DNA of 64,000 nt, taken from NCBI RefSeq assembly GCF_014196745.1, contig NZ_JACIEH010000001.1:1674001-1738000 (forward strand), in the 5' to 3' direction. Source of the DNA: Sphingomonas kyeonggiensis. GTDB lineage: Bacteria > Pseudomonadota > Alphaproteobacteria > Sphingomonadales > Sphingomonadaceae. Position numbers and translations under genes: made by a program. Below are positions 1 through 9,083 of this stretch, in pieces; within the stretch, counting starts at the first letter, position 1, and each line of letters opens with the position of its first letter. Under the pieces are notes generated by a model. It was not told the DNA's origin. It ran no database searches and was given only the letters and a program-made list of their open reading frames with translations.

Positions 1-2645
1 GTCGCGAGCGCTTCCGCCAGCGCGGCCTTGACCGCCTCGAGCGCGTCCGCGCCCTTGTCGCCGTCCGGGCCGCCGCCCTGGGCCATGTCGGGACGGCCAC
101 CGCCGCCCTGCCCGCCCAGCACTGCCACCGCGACCTTGACCAGGTCCACCGCGCTCGCGCCGATCCCGTCGGTCACGCCGACCGCGACCGAAGCCCTGCC
201 GTCATTGACCGCGACCAGCGCGACCACGCCCGCGCCGACGCGCTGCTTGGCCTCGTCGACCGCGCCGCGCAGTTCCTTGGGTTCGAGCCCGTCGATCACC
301 TGGCCGATGAAGTTGATGCCGGCGACCTGCTCCGGACCCGCGGCCTGGGCGGCACCGCCGCCGCCCAGCGCCAGCGCCTTCTTCGCCTCGGCCAGCTCGC
401 GCTCGAGCTTGCGCCGCTCCTCGACCAGTGCGCCGACACGCGCCACGACGTCGTCGGGCGAGGTCTTGAGCGCCGCAGCCGCCTCGCGCAGCTGCGCGTC
501 GCGGCCGTTGAGCCACAGCCGCGCGCCTTCGCCGGTCAGCGCCTCGATACGACGCACGCCGCTCGAGACCGCACTCTCCGAGACGATCTTGAAGATCGCG
601 ATGTCGCCCGTCGCATTGACGTGGGTCCCGCCGCACAGCTCGACCGAGTAGGACGCATCCTCGCCCAGCCCCATCGAGAGCACGCGAACCTCGTCGCCAT
701 ATTTCTCGCCGAACAGCGCCATGGCGCCCGCGGCGATCGCGTCGTCCGGGGTCATCAGCCGCGTCTCGACCGCGCCGTTATGGCGGATCTGGGCGTTCAC
801 ATCGGCCTCGATGTCCGCGATGTCCTCGGCGGACAGCGCCGAGGGATGCGAGAAGTCGAAGCGCAGGCGATCGGGCGCCACCAGGCTGCCCTTCTGCGTG
901 ACATGCCCGCCCAGCCGCTTGCGCAGCGCCGCGTGCAGCAGGTGCGTCGCCGAGTGGTTGGCGCGCACGCGGTCGCGGTGGTTGACGTCGACGGTGAGCT
1001 GCACCGCATCGCCCACGGCGACCTCGCCCGTCTCGATCTTGGCATGATGTGCATGCAGGCGCCCGAGCGGCTTGGAGGTGTCCGCCACCGCCGCACTCAT
1101 CTTGTCGTTAGAGATCACGCCGACATCGCCCATCTGGCCGCCGCTCTCGGCGTAGAAGGGGGTCTGGTTGGTGAGGATCGTCACGCTGTCGCCGGCCGCT
1201 GCCTTGTCGACCTTCGCCCCGTCCTTGACGATCGCCAGCACCTGGCCTTCACCCTGGGTGCCGGCATAGCCGGTGAACTCGGTGCCGCCCAGCTCGTCGG
1301 CCAAATCGTACCACAGCTCTTCCGAAGCCTTTTCGCCCGAGCCCTTCCAGGCTGCGCGCGCGGCATCCTTCTGGCGCTTCATCGCCTCGTCGAAGCCGGC
1401 ACGGTCCACGGTCATGCCCTGGCCGCGGAGCGCATCCTCGGTCAGGTCATAGGGGAAGCCGAACGTGTCGTAGAGCTTGAACGCGGTCTCACCGGGCAGC
1501 GTGCCGCCTTCGCCGATGCCGCCAGTCGCCTCGTCGAGCAGGCGCAGGCCGTTCGCCAGCGTCCGGCGGAAACGGGTCTCCTCCTGCAGCAGGGTCGCCT
1601 CGATCAGCGGCTGTGCGCGGACCAGCTCGGGGAAGGCAGCGCCCATCTCGGCGACCAGCGACGGCACCATGCGGTGCATCAGCGGATCCTTGGCGCCCAG
1701 AAGGTGCGCATGGCGCATCGCGCGGCGCATGATGCGGCGAAGCACATAGCCACGGCCCTCGGCGGCGGGCAGCACGCCATCCGCGATGAGGAAGCCGGCC
1801 GAGCGCAGGTGATCGGCGATCACGCGGTGGCTGGCCTGGTTCTCGCCGGTGGTCGAGGCTCCGGTCAGCGCGCCCGATTCGGCGATCAGCGCCTTGAACG
1901 TGTCGGTATCGTAATTGTCGTGGACGCCCTGGAGGACTGCGGCGACGCGCTCCAGGCCCATGCCCGTGTCGATCGAGGGGCGCGGCAGGTCGCCGATGAT
2001 CTCGTCATTCTCCTGCAGGAACTGCATGAAGACGAGGTTCCAGATCTCGACGAAGCGGTCGCCATCCTCCTCGGGCGATCCCGGCGGGCCGCCCCAGATA
2101 TGGTCGCCATGGTCGTAGAAGATCTCAGAACAGGGCCCGCACGGACCGTCCGAGCCCATCGCCCAGAAATTGTCCTTGGTCGGGATGCGGATGATCCGCT
2201 CCTCGGGCAGGCCGGCGATCTTCTTCCACAGCTCGAATGCCTGGTCGTCGGTATGATAGACGGTGGCGGTCAGCTTGTTCGCCGGGATGCCCCACACCTT
2301 GGTGAGCAGGGTCCAGGCATGCGTGATCGCCTGTTCCTTGAAATAGTCGCCGAACGAGAAGTTGCCGAGCATCTCGAAGAAGGTGTGGTGGCGCGCGGTA
2401 TAGCCGACATTGTCCAGGTCATTGTGCTTGCCGCCGGCGCGTACGCACTTCTGCGAGCTGGTCGCCGTCGAATAGGGCCGGCTCTCCAGACCCGTGAACA
2501 CGTTCTTGAACGGCACCATGCCGGCGTTCACGAACATCAGGGTCGGGTCGTTGTGCGGCACCAACGGAGCGCTGGGAACGCGGGCATGGCCCTGGCCCTC
2601 GAAATAGTCGAGGAACGAACGGCGGATATCGTTGGTCGAAGTCAT
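1..2645 (-). CDS. alaS: alanine--tRNA ligase, 3' end cut by window
   Basis: Charges tRNA-Ala with alanine in the cytosol and edits mischarged Ser/Gly. The reading frame is open from the ATG at 2643-2645 to base 1, about 881 codons, so only a few C-terminal residues are missing. The N-terminus ([16 protein letters not shown]) is a standard class II AlaRS start. The editing-domain zinc motif shows as HSATHLLH near 930-960 and as CGGTHV near 610-635. The last visible codons read [16 protein letters not shown], a typical C-Ala end. It is the promoter-distal neighbour of the M50 protease gene on the same strand, 68 bp away. Identification is secure. Confidence 0.97.
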   Translation of the reverse strand, partial: MTSTNDIRRSFLDYFEGQGHARVPSAPLVPHNDPTLMFVNAGMVPFKNVFTGLESRPYSTATSSQKCVRAGGKHNDLDNVGYTARHHTFFEMLGNFSFGDYFKEQAITHAWTLLTKVWGIPANKLTATVYHTDDQAFELWKKIAGLPEERIIRIPTKDNFWAMGSDGPCGPCSEIFYDHGDHIWGGPPGSPEEDGDRFVEIWNLVFMQFLQENDEIIGDLPRPSIDTGMGLERVAAVLQGVHDNYDTDTFKALIAESGALTGASTTGENQASHRVIADHLRSAGFLIADGVLPAAEGRGYVLRRIMRRAMRHAHLLGAKDPLMHRMVPSLVAEMGAAFPELVRAQPLIEATLLQEETRFRRTLANGLRLLDEATGGIGEGGTLPGETAFKLYDTFGFPYDLTEDALRGQGMTVDRAGFDEAMKRQKDAARAAWKGSGEKASEELWYDLADELGGTEFTGYAGTQGEGQVLAIVKDGAKVDKAAAGDSVTILTNQTPFYAESGGQMGDVGVISNDKMSAAVADTSKPLGRLHAHHAKIETGEVAVGDAVQLTVDVNHRDRVRANHSATHLLHAALRKRLGGHVTQKGSLVAPDRLRFDFSHPSALSAEDIADIEADVNAQIRHNGAVETRLMTPDDAIAAGAMALFGEKYGDEVRVLSMGLGEDASYSVELCGGTHVNATGDIAIFKIVSESAVSSGVRRIEALTGEGARLWLNGRDAQLREAAAALKTSPDDVVARVGALVEERRKLERELAEAKKALALGGGGAAQAAGPEQVAGINFIGQVIDGLEPKELRGAVDEAKQRVGAGVVALVAVNDGRASVAVGVTDGIGASAVDLVKVAVAVLGGQGGGGRPDMAQGGGPDGDKGADALEAVKAALAEALA

Positions 2646-2713
2646 AAGCCGCCGACTTAGTTGCGGACAGGCTTTCGCTCAAGCGAAACACTTCGATCAG
2701 CGTGAAAGCCCGC

Positions 2714-3265
2714 CTATCTCACCGGTTTATTGCGGGCGCCTGCGCGGAAACCTTCGAGGATGTGGTGCCCGTCGCTGCCCGTGAACGGCACGAGATTGGC
2801 GATTCCCATGCCCGCAGAAAGCAAGGCAAGCGCGCCGAGCAAGGCTCCGCCCAGCGTGTCGGTGCCGACCAGCGCGGCACCCGTACCTGCAACCAACGCG
2901 AGCAGGAGATTCGCGATCGGGCCGGCAGCGGCGATCATCATGTGCTTGCGGCGCGCATCGATCCTGTCGAGCGTGTAGGAGACATAGCCGCCCAGATCGC
3001 CCATCCCCGCCCGCCATTTCAGCCGCAGCTCGCGCCGCTTGGTATTGAACGCGAAGGGCAGCACCACGATCGCACGAATGTCCGCGCCCAGCTGGCGCGC
3101 GACGGCGGCATGACCCAGCTCGTGCACCAGCACCGCGACGAAGCAGAGCATCGCATCCATCATGAGCCGCAGCACCAGCCCGGCATCGCCCCGGAAATGC
3201 TCGCTCAGCACCCCCATCACGCCAAAGGCGGTCAGGAAGAAGATCGCCATCGCCAGAACCCGCAT
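2714..3265 (-). CDS. M50-like zinc metalloprotease, integral membrane
   Basis: Predicted site-2-protease-like membrane peptidase of about 183 aa. An HELGH zinc motif (VLVHELGHAAVARQLGAD) lies in an early membrane segment. A second ligand region, NLVPFTGSDGHH, matches the NxxPxxxxDG element of M50 enzymes. Several hydrophobic helices are present, including one at the start (MRVLAMAIFFLTAFGVMGV). The frame extends further upstream, but the ATG at 3265 sits behind a strong GGGGGAG ribosome site, so I chose it. It is divergent from the ParD-like/map operon, sharing about 100 bp of upstream DNA that contains the palindrome at 3336-3352. The substrate is unknown. Confidence 0.8.
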   Translation of the reverse strand: MRVLAMAIFFLTAFGVMGVLSEHFRGDAGLVLRLMMDAMLCFVAVLVHELGHAAVARQLGADIRAIVVLPFAFNTKRRELRLKWRAGMGDLGGYVSYTLDRIDARRKHMMIAAAGPIANLLLALVAGTGAALVGTDTLGGALLGALALLSAGMGIANLVPFTGSDGHHILEGFRAGARNKPVR

Positions 3266-3324
3266 AACTCCCCCAATTTCCGGCAAACCCGACGACAGCC
3301 TATTTGCGATTCCAGACGAAGGCG

Positions 3325-3352
3325 ATATACGAAGCATATACGATTCGTATAT
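3325..3352. promoter_or_regulatory. palindromic operator upstream of ParD-like/map
   Basis: Bases 3336-3352 form a perfect 17-bp palindrome, ATATACGA-T-TCGTATAT. A further direct copy of ATATACGA lies at 3325-3332, exactly 11 bp (one helical turn) upstream of the left arm. The cluster ends 14 bp before the ParD-like start codon. That is where a ribbon-helix-helix autorepressor would bind, so autoregulation by the adjacent ParD-like protein is the simplest inference. It could also affect the divergent M50 gene, whose start is 60 bp away. Confidence 0.7.
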
Positions 3353-3366
3353 TACCCGAGGAACCC

Positions 3367-3573
3367 ATGGGCATTGTTAAGATAGACGATGAACTGCACG
3401 AGGCGATTCGCCGCGCCAGCACGGTGATGTGCCGCTCGATCAACGCCCAGGCCGAGTTCTGGATGAAGATCGGCATGCTCGCCGAGGCGAATCCGGCCCT
3501 CTCCTTCACCGATATCGTCCGGATGCAGCTGGAACTGGCGCAGGCCCCGATGCCGGAAGCTGCGGCCGCCTGA
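3367..3573 (+). CDS. ParD-like antitoxin-family protein
   Basis: A 68-aa protein (MGIVKIDDELHEAIRRAST...) resembling the ParD-like family, which has a ribbon-helix-helix N-terminus followed by helices. The start at 3367 is preferred over an in-frame ATG at 3304 because GAGGA sits six bases upstream and because the longer form would translate the operator. Its stop is one base before the map start codon, so the two are co-translated. No classical ParE or other toxin gene is adjacent; the partner position is taken by methionine aminopeptidase. Function is not established; an autorepressor of the map operon is plausible given the palindrome immediately upstream. Confidence 0.75.
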   Translation: MGIVKIDDELHEAIRRASTVMCRSINAQAEFWMKIGMLAEANPALSFTDIVRMQLELAQAPMPEAAAA

Positions 3574-3574
3574 C

Positions 3575-4333
3575 ATGGTCAAGACGCCCGACGAACTCGA
3601 GCTGATGCGGATTTCCGGCAAGCTGCTGGCATCGGTCTTCGAGATGCTGGACGGCCAGGACCTGGCCGGCATGTCGACCATGCAGGTCAACGATCTGGTC
3701 GAGCGGTTCATTACCGTGGACCTCGCCGCCCGCCCGGCGAGCAAGGGGCAGTATGGGTTCAAATATGTCCTGAACTGCTCGATCAACCAGGTCGTGTGCC
3801 ACGGCGTGCCCGATCCCGACGTCATCATCCGCGACGGCGACATCATCAATCTCGACATCACGCTGGAGAAGAACGGCTTCATCGCCGATTCGAGCAAGAC
3901 CTATCTGGTCGGCAACGTTCCCCCGGCGGCGCGCCGGCTGGCGAAGGTCGCGCAGGAGGCGATGTGGCAGGGCATCCGCCAGGTCCGCCCCGGCGCCCAT
4001 CTCGGCGATATCGGCTTCGCGATCGAACGCCACGCCAAGAAGCACGGCTACACCGTAGTCCGCGAATATTGCGGCCACGGCATCGGTCGCGAGATGCACG
4101 AGGAACCCTCGGTGCTCAATTTCGGCAGGCCGGGCACGGGCGTGAGGCTGCGCGAGGGCATGACCTTCACGATCGAGCCGATGGTCAACCAGGGCAGCCG
4201 CATGGTCGAGACCGAGGACGATGGCTGGACCGTCGTCACCCGCGACGGCAAGCTCTCCGCCCAGTTCGAGCACACCGTCGCGGTCACCGCCACCGGCGTC
4301 GAGGTGCTCACCCTGCGCGCCGACGGTACCTGA
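3575..4333 (+). CDS. map: type I methionine aminopeptidase
   Basis: Removes N-terminal Met from nascent proteins in the cytosol. It is 252 aa, the usual length of the family. The five metal ligands are visible: D94 (NLDIT), D105 (IADSSKTY), H168 (GHGIGREMHEEP), E201 (FTIEPM) and E232 (QFEHTVAV), plus H76 (VCHGVPD) of the substrate pocket. It is the second gene of a two-gene operon with the ParD-like protein, with a one-base spacer. Because coupling to an antitoxin-like regulator is unusual for a housekeeping enzyme, this may be a second, regulated map copy; other chromosomal copies cannot be judged from this window. Confidence 0.95.
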   Translation: MVKTPDELELMRISGKLLASVFEMLDGQDLAGMSTMQVNDLVERFITVDLAARPASKGQYGFKYVLNCSINQVVCHGVPDPDVIIRDGDIINLDITLEKNGFIADSSKTYLVGNVPPAARRLAKVAQEAMWQGIRQVRPGAHLGDIGFAIERHAKKHGYTVVREYCGHGIGREMHEEPSVLNFGRPGTGVRLREGMTFTIEPMVNQGSRMVETEDDGWTVVTRDGKLSAQFEHTVAVTATGVEVLTLRADGT

Positions 4334-4524
4334 GCCCGCCCGGCGCCGGCTGGTTGCAATGTAGGATTTCGTCTGATCTACGCTGATGGATGCAGCCGCA
4401 GCGCGCCCTCTTCCACCCGTCAGTGCCCGCTTTCATGGGCCGGGTTCGAATTTCGGGGTGCGGGAAACCGGGGCGGCGTGCCGTATGCTTCGTAAACTTC
4501 CGAAGCCCCGGTATGCCCCGCGCC

Positions 4525-5772
4525 TCACCCCATCGGCGCGTCGATCGACCTTGGCGGCTGGCTGAACCATTTCGGCCCGCTCTCGGTCATGTAGAAGCAG
4601 TCCTCCAGCCGCACGCCGAAGCTGCCGGGGATATAGATGCCCGGTTCGTTGGAGAAGCACATGCCCGGCGCCAGCTTGGTCGCCTCGCCGCGCACCAGGT
4701 TGACCGGCTCGTGCCCGTCCAGCCCGATGCCGTGCCCCGTGCGGTGCGACAGTCCGGGCAGCTTGTAGTCCGGACCCCAGCCGATCGAGGCATAATAGCG
4801 ACGCACCGCATCGTCGACGCTGCCCGCGGTCGCGCCGAGCTTCGCCGCGGCGAAGGCAGTCTGCTGGCCCTGCGCGACCTGGTCCCACACCTTCCGCTGC
4901 TCGGCCGTCGCGGTGCCGTGCACCCAGGTACGCGATACGTCGGACTGATAGCCCTGCACGGTGCAGCCGCAGTCCATCAGCACGATCCGCCCGTCCTCCA
5001 CCGGCGACGGCACCTTGGTCCCGTGCGGATAGGCCGCGCCCTCGCCGACCAGCACCATGCTGAACTCCGGACTGCCGCCCAGCTTCTTGGTCGCGGCGTC
5101 CATCAGCGCGGAGACGTCGCGCTGGCTCATCCCCTTCTCGACGCGGGGATAGACCCAGCGATAGGCGGCGATGGTCACATCGGTGGCCAACTGCATCAGC
5201 GCGATCTCGGGCGCGGTCTTGATCATCCTGCAGCCGCGCACGACGGGGTTCGCCGACACCACCTTCAGCCCGACCTTCTGCAGCCCGTCGACGGCGAAGT
5301 AGCGCACCGTCTCCTCGATGCCGACGGGCAGATGGGCGAGCTTGCGGTCCTTGAGGAAACCGGCGACGGTCTTGAGCGGGTCCTCGTCCTCGTTCCACAC
5401 CCGCACCTCGGCCGGGATCGCCAGTCCCTCGCGGGTGCGCGCTTCCTCGAAGAACGGCGTGACGATGCACGGCTCGCCCTCGGCCGGCAGCACCACGGCG
5501 GTCAGCCGCTCGCTGCGCCCCCAGCGCAGGCCGGTGAAATAGATCAGCGACGATCCGCCCTCGATCAAAACCGCGCCGATGCCGTCGGCCCGCATCAATT
5601 TCTGTGCCCGGGCAAGCCGCGCCGCGCGCTCCTCATTGCCGATGGGCACCGCGCCTTTGGTGATGTCCTCCAGCGCCGAAAGGTCCGGCTCGGCGGCGCG
5701 CAGCACGCCCGGCAGGGCCAGCAGCGGGGCCGCGGCAGCAGCGCGGACAAGGGTTCGGCGGTCGAGGCGCAT
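4525..5772 (-). CDS. exported M24 (Xaa-Pro dipeptidase-like) peptidase
   Basis: Metallopeptidase of the pita-bread fold, 415 aa. The N-terminus MRLDRRTLVRAAAAAPLLALPG with a following ALR-AAEP junction looks like a twin-arginine signal, so it probably acts in the periplasm. An N-terminal creatinase/prolidase-like domain occupies roughly residues 60-190. The M24 catalytic domain follows, with all five ligands: the two Asp of MDCGCTVQGYQSD, His of GHGIGLDGHEP, Glu of SNEPGIYIP and Glu of VRLEDCF. The ATG at 5772 is chosen because GGAGA lies six bases upstream; an in-frame ATG two codons earlier is possible. It faces map across 191 bp with no gene. Substrate specificity is unknown. Confidence 0.88.
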   Translation of the reverse strand: MRLDRRTLVRAAAAAPLLALPGVLRAAEPDLSALEDITKGAVPIGNEERAARLARAQKLMRADGIGAVLIEGGSSLIYFTGLRWGRSERLTAVVLPAEGEPCIVTPFFEEARTREGLAIPAEVRVWNEDEDPLKTVAGFLKDRKLAHLPVGIEETVRYFAVDGLQKVGLKVVSANPVVRGCRMIKTAPEIALMQLATDVTIAAYRWVYPRVEKGMSQRDVSALMDAATKKLGGSPEFSMVLVGEGAAYPHGTKVPSPVEDGRIVLMDCGCTVQGYQSDVSRTWVHGTATAEQRKVWDQVAQGQQTAFAAAKLGATAGSVDDAVRRYYASIGWGPDYKLPGLSHRTGHGIGLDGHEPVNLVRGEATKLAPGMCFSNEPGIYIPGSFGVRLEDCFYMTESGPKWFSQPPRSIDAPMG

Positions 5773-5933
5773 CGTCATTCTCCGGACAGGATGATGCATG
5801 CGATAAGGCCGGTTCACGCACCGCGGCAATACCCACTGTGCATAGGGCAGCGCGCATCGACTGGGCGCGCGGGACTTGACCCGGGCGGCGCAATCCCCTT
5901 TGCCTGCGCCACGGAATTTTAGGGGGACCCATT

Positions 5934-7253
5934 TTGGGCAAGCGACTTACCTGGTTCATTCTGGCAGCACTGCTGCTCGGCGGCATATTGGGCTATGTGC
6001 TCAACGTTTCGCTGTCCGGCACGCCGGAAGGGGCGAAGGCGATCGAGAGCTGGGCATATGGCCTCGACATCCCCACTCAGATGTTCCTCCATTTGATCAA
6101 GATGATCATCGCCCCGCTGGTGGTCTCCACGCTCGTGGTGGGCATCGCGCACATGGGCGGCGGCGGCGCGATCGGCCGCGTCGGCCTGAAGGCGTTCTTC
6201 TGGTTCGTCTGCGCCAGCCTCGTCTCGCTCACGCTCGGCCTGATCTTCGTCAACCTGCTCCAGCCCGGCGTCGGACTGAACCTCACCGTTCCGGCGGCAA
6301 CGGCATCGAGCGGCGTCGACCGCTCCAGCTTCGATCTCGCCAAGTTCTTCATCCATATCGTGCCGACCAGCGGCATCGATGCGATGGCGAGCAACGACAT
6401 CCTCCAGCTCGTGATCTTCTCGCTGTTCTTCGGCGTCGGCCTCGCCGCGATCGGCGAAAAGGGCGAGCCGCTGGTCAAGGGGCTCGAGGCACTGGTCCAG
6501 GTGATGCTCACCGTCACCGGCTATGTGATGCTGTTCGCCCCCGTCGCGGTGTTCTGCGCGGTGGCCAAGGCACTCGCGACCAAGGGCATCGGCGTGGTCG
6601 GCGACCTCGCCTTCTTCATGGGCAGCTTCTATCTCGGCCTCTTCGCGCTCTGGGCGGTGCTGCTCGGCGCCTGCTTCCTGCTCGTCGGCCCGCGCACCGG
6701 CACGCTGCTGCGCTATCTGCGCGATCCGATCCTGCTCGGCTTCTCGACCGCCTCGTCCGAAGCCGCCTATCCGCGCACGCTCGACGCGCTCGACCGGTTC
6801 GGCGTGCCGCCGCGCATCGCCAGCTTCGTGCTGCCGCTCGGCTATTCGTTCAATCTCGACGGCTCGATGATGTACATGACGTTCGCGTCGATCTTCATCG
6901 CCCAGGCGTACGGCATCCATCTCGACTGGATGACGATGATCCAGATGCTGCTGATCCTGATGGTCACCAGCAAGGGCATCGCCGGCGTGCCGCGCGCCAG
7001 CCTGGTCGTGATCACCGGCACGCTCAGCCACTTCAACATCCCCGAGGCGGGCGTGCTGCTGATCCTTGCGGTCGATCATTTCCTCGACATGGGCCGCACC
7101 GCGACCAACGTGATCGGCAATGCCGTCGCCAGCGTCGTCGTCGCCCGCTGGGAAGGCAAGCTCGACACGCCGGGCGATCCCGAACCGGCAGTCCTGCCGG
7201 TGAGCGGCGCCACCACCAAGACCGACAGCTTCGAGGATTATGGCCAGTCCTGA
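5934..7253 (+). CDS. dicarboxylate/amino acid:cation symporter (DAACS family)
   Basis: Inner-membrane secondary transporter of 439 aa, related to GltP and DctA. It has many hydrophobic helices and the signature elements NLDGSMMY (for NMDGT) and LDMGRTATNVIGN in the last core helix. Compared with archaeal GltPh, the Asp394, Arg397 and Asn401 equivalents are kept, but the position of sodium ligand Asp405 is Asn. That would fit proton rather than sodium coupling (inference). The start is a TTG at 5934 with AGGGGG about eight bases upstream; no ATG fits. Its 3' end overlaps trhO by 14 bp, so the two are probably co-transcribed. Substrate (glutamate, aspartate or C4-dicarboxylate) cannot be assigned. 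Confidence 0.9.
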   Translation: MGKRLTWFILAALLLGGILGYVLNVSLSGTPEGAKAIESWAYGLDIPTQMFLHLIKMIIAPLVVSTLVVGIAHMGGGGAIGRVGLKAFFWFVCASLVSLTLGLIFVNLLQPGVGLNLTVPAATASSGVDRSSFDLAKFFIHIVPTSGIDAMASNDILQLVIFSLFFGVGLAAIGEKGEPLVKGLEALVQVMLTVTGYVMLFAPVAVFCAVAKALATKGIGVVGDLAFFMGSFYLGLFALWAVLLGACFLLVGPRTGTLLRYLRDPILLGFSTASSEAAYPRTLDALDRFGVPPRIASFVLPLGYSFNLDGSMMYMTFASIFIAQAYGIHLDWMTMIQMLLILMVTSKGIAGVPRASLVVITGTLSHFNIPEAGVLLILAVDHFLDMGRTATNVIGNAVASVVVARWEGKLDTPGDPEPAVLPVSGATTKTDSFEDYGQS

Positions 7254-8094
7254 TCCCGCAGCGGCGCCCGACGCGGACCTGCCCGTCCGCGTCGCCGCGC
7301 TCTACCAGTTCACCCGCTTTCCCGATGTCGAGAGCCTGAAGGCGCCGCTCCTCGCCCTGTGCGAGGCGCTGGGCATCAAGGGCACGCTGCTGCTCGCGAA
7401 GGAAGGGCTGAACGGCACCGTCGCCGGCAGTGCCGATGCGATCGCGCAACTGCTCGACCATGTCCGCGCCCTGCCCGGTTGCGCCGGGGTGGACGTCAAA
7501 TATTCGGGCGCCGCGGCGATGCCGTTCGACCGGATGAAGGTCCGGCTGAAGCGCGAAATCGTGACGATGGGCGAGCCGGATATCGATCCGCTCGAAGGTG
7601 TCGGCCACTATGTCGCGCCGGAGGACTGGAACGCGCTGATCGACGCGCCCGATACGATCGTGATCGACACGCGCAACGCCTATGAAGTCGCGCTCGGCAC
7701 CTTCAACGGCGCGATCGATCCGGAGACCCGCAGCTTCCGCGAGTTCCCCGAATGGTTCCGCAAGTTCCGGGCCGAGCGCGAGGCGGAGGGGCCGATGCCG
7801 CGCGTCGCGATGTTCTGCACCGGCGGCATACGCTGCGAGAAGTCGACCGCCTTCCTCAAGTCCGAGGGAATCGACGAGGTCTATCACCTCAAGGGCGGCA
7901 TCCTCGCCTATCTCGAACAAGTGCCCGCGGAGCAGAGCCGCTGGCAGGGCGAGTGCTTCGTGTTCGACCAGCGTGTTACCGTCGATCATGCGCTCCAGCC
8001 CCGGAACCGGGCCCTGTGCAAGCGCTGCCAGGGTCTCATCGCCAGCGAGGACGCCCCCTGCCCGGCCTGCGATCATCTCGGCTTCCGGGACTAG
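7240..8094 (+). CDS. trhO: tRNA uridine-34 hydroxylase, rhodanese family
   Basis: Oxygen-dependent hydroxylation of U34 in tRNA to ho5U, in the cytosol. At 284 aa it carries the N-terminal acylphosphatase-like domain (KGTLLLAKEGLNGTVAG), a rhodanese domain with catalytic Cys in FCTGGIRCEKSTAFL, and a C-terminal cysteine pair set (CKRC...CPAC) probably binding a metal. This order is characteristic of TrhO/YceA. Start ATG 7240 lies inside the symporter gene with GAGGATT just before it. The coupling to a transporter is likely incidental. Confidence 0.93.
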   Translation: MASPDPAAAPDADLPVRVAALYQFTRFPDVESLKAPLLALCEALGIKGTLLLAKEGLNGTVAGSADAIAQLLDHVRALPGCAGVDVKYSGAAAMPFDRMKVRLKREIVTMGEPDIDPLEGVGHYVAPEDWNALIDAPDTIVIDTRNAYEVALGTFNGAIDPETRSFREFPEWFRKFRAEREAEGPMPRVAMFCTGGIRCEKSTAFLKSEGIDEVYHLKGGILAYLEQVPAEQSRWQGECFVFDQRVTVDHALQPRNRALCKRCQGLIASEDAPCPACDHLGFRD

Positions 8095-8176
8095 GCATTC
8101 GGCCATGACGGCCAAAACGAGGTTGGACTTTTGACTGCGGAGGTGGAAGCTTCCGTCGAGAAGGGGGAGAGACGGG

Positions 8177-8743
8177 ATGCAGGGCCTGGTCCGGTTGACG
8201 CAGCGCGCTTGGCAGCTTGCCGCGATGCTGGTGTTCGCGGCAGCGCTGGCCGGTTGTACGCACGTCCAGCTCGCCGCACCCTATGATGCGCAGACCGATA
8301 CCGAACTGGGCTCGATGCTGCAGGACACGACCAGCTTCGTCGCGAAGATGGTCACCAATGCAGGCCAGCCCGCGGGCGCCTATGCCCAGAATACCGACTT
8401 CTACGACAATATGGAGGGCCGGGTCGCGCTGCTCGTCGCCCGGGCACAGGCGAACCGGGTGCTGAACAACTGCCCGTCCACCCAGGCGATGGCCAGGGTA
8501 CTCTCGCTGGTCGACCTGCCGCCTGCGCTCAGCCAGAAGATCGGCACGCCGCCCCAGGGCGACTGCGACGTGGTTCTGATGCAATTGCTCCAGCAGCAAT
8601 TCCACGACCTGCGCGCCTTCCACCAGGCCCAGGGCGCACTGGGCATCCCCGCCGTCGCCACCGGCCCGCTGCTCGACGGCGGCCTTGGCGCCACCCTGCG
8701 CGCGGCGATGGCCGTGCAGCGCGCCAAGCAACTGGGCCGCTAG
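8177..8743 (+). CDS. hypothetical lipoprotein
   Basis: A 188-aa predicted lipoprotein. A hydrophobic signal is followed by lipobox LAGC at about residues 24-27, then THVQLAAPYDAQTD. The mature part is mostly helical, with two further Cys (NNCPST and GDCDVV) that could form a disulfide. I do not recognise a named family. It is followed ten bases later by a small amphipathic protein gene on the same strand, so the two probably form an operon. The phrase FHDLRAFHQAQ suggests a helical bundle. Function unknown; envelope location is the only supported inference. Confidence 0.75.
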   Translation: MQGLVRLTQRAWQLAAMLVFAAALAGCTHVQLAAPYDAQTDTELGSMLQDTTSFVAKMVTNAGQPAGAYAQNTDFYDNMEGRVALLVARAQANRVLNNCPSTQAMARVLSLVDLPPALSQKIGTPPQGDCDVVLMQLLQQQFHDLRAFHQAQGALGIPAVATGPLLDGGLGATLRAAMAVQRAKQLGR

Positions 8744-8753
8744 GAGAAGCCGG

Positions 8754-9077
8754 ATGAGCGTGGATGTGAACGGGCTCGTCGACCAGATGGTCACCGCCGG
8801 ACGCGGGCTGGCGGGCGGGGTATGGGCGCAGATGCAGAGCTATGCGATCCCCGAGCTCAAGAAGATTGCCATCCAGGTCGAGGCGATCGCCGAGAACCAT
8901 GCCCAGTACACGCTGCAGGGCGCCGAGATCCTGTTCGACATGCAGATCCGCGCCGCGGTCTCGGTGATCGTCGCGATGACCAGCATGACGCTGGTGATGG
9001 TGCAGAACGCCGTCAACGCCATCCTCGACGCGGTGAAGGACTTCATCAACACCGCGACCGGCTTCGTACTGGTCTAG
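8754..9077 (+). CDS. small hypothetical protein, lipoprotein partner
   Basis: A 107-aa protein starting MSVDVNGLVDQMVTAGRG, with GGAGAAG upstream of the ATG at 8754. An in-frame upstream start would overlap the lipoprotein gene and lacks a ribosome site. Its second half (residues about 60-100) is a long Val/Ala/Met-rich helix that could be a membrane segment or amphipathic pore-like helix. It contains no Cys and no signal peptide. It sits at the end of a two-gene unit with the lipoprotein and ends seven bases before the convergent GST gene. Family not recognised. Confidence 0.65.
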   Translation: MSVDVNGLVDQMVTAGRGLAGGVWAQMQSYAIPELKKIAIQVEAIAENHAQYTLQGAEILFDMQIRAAVSVIVAMTSMTLVMVQNAVNAILDAVKDFINTATGFVLV

Positions 9078-9083
9078 GGCCGG

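Noticed and set aside
621..2660. 679-codon open frame on the plus strand
   Set aside because: It is antisense to alaS over its whole length; long shadow frames are normal in GC-rich coding DNA and its translation has no recognisable domain.
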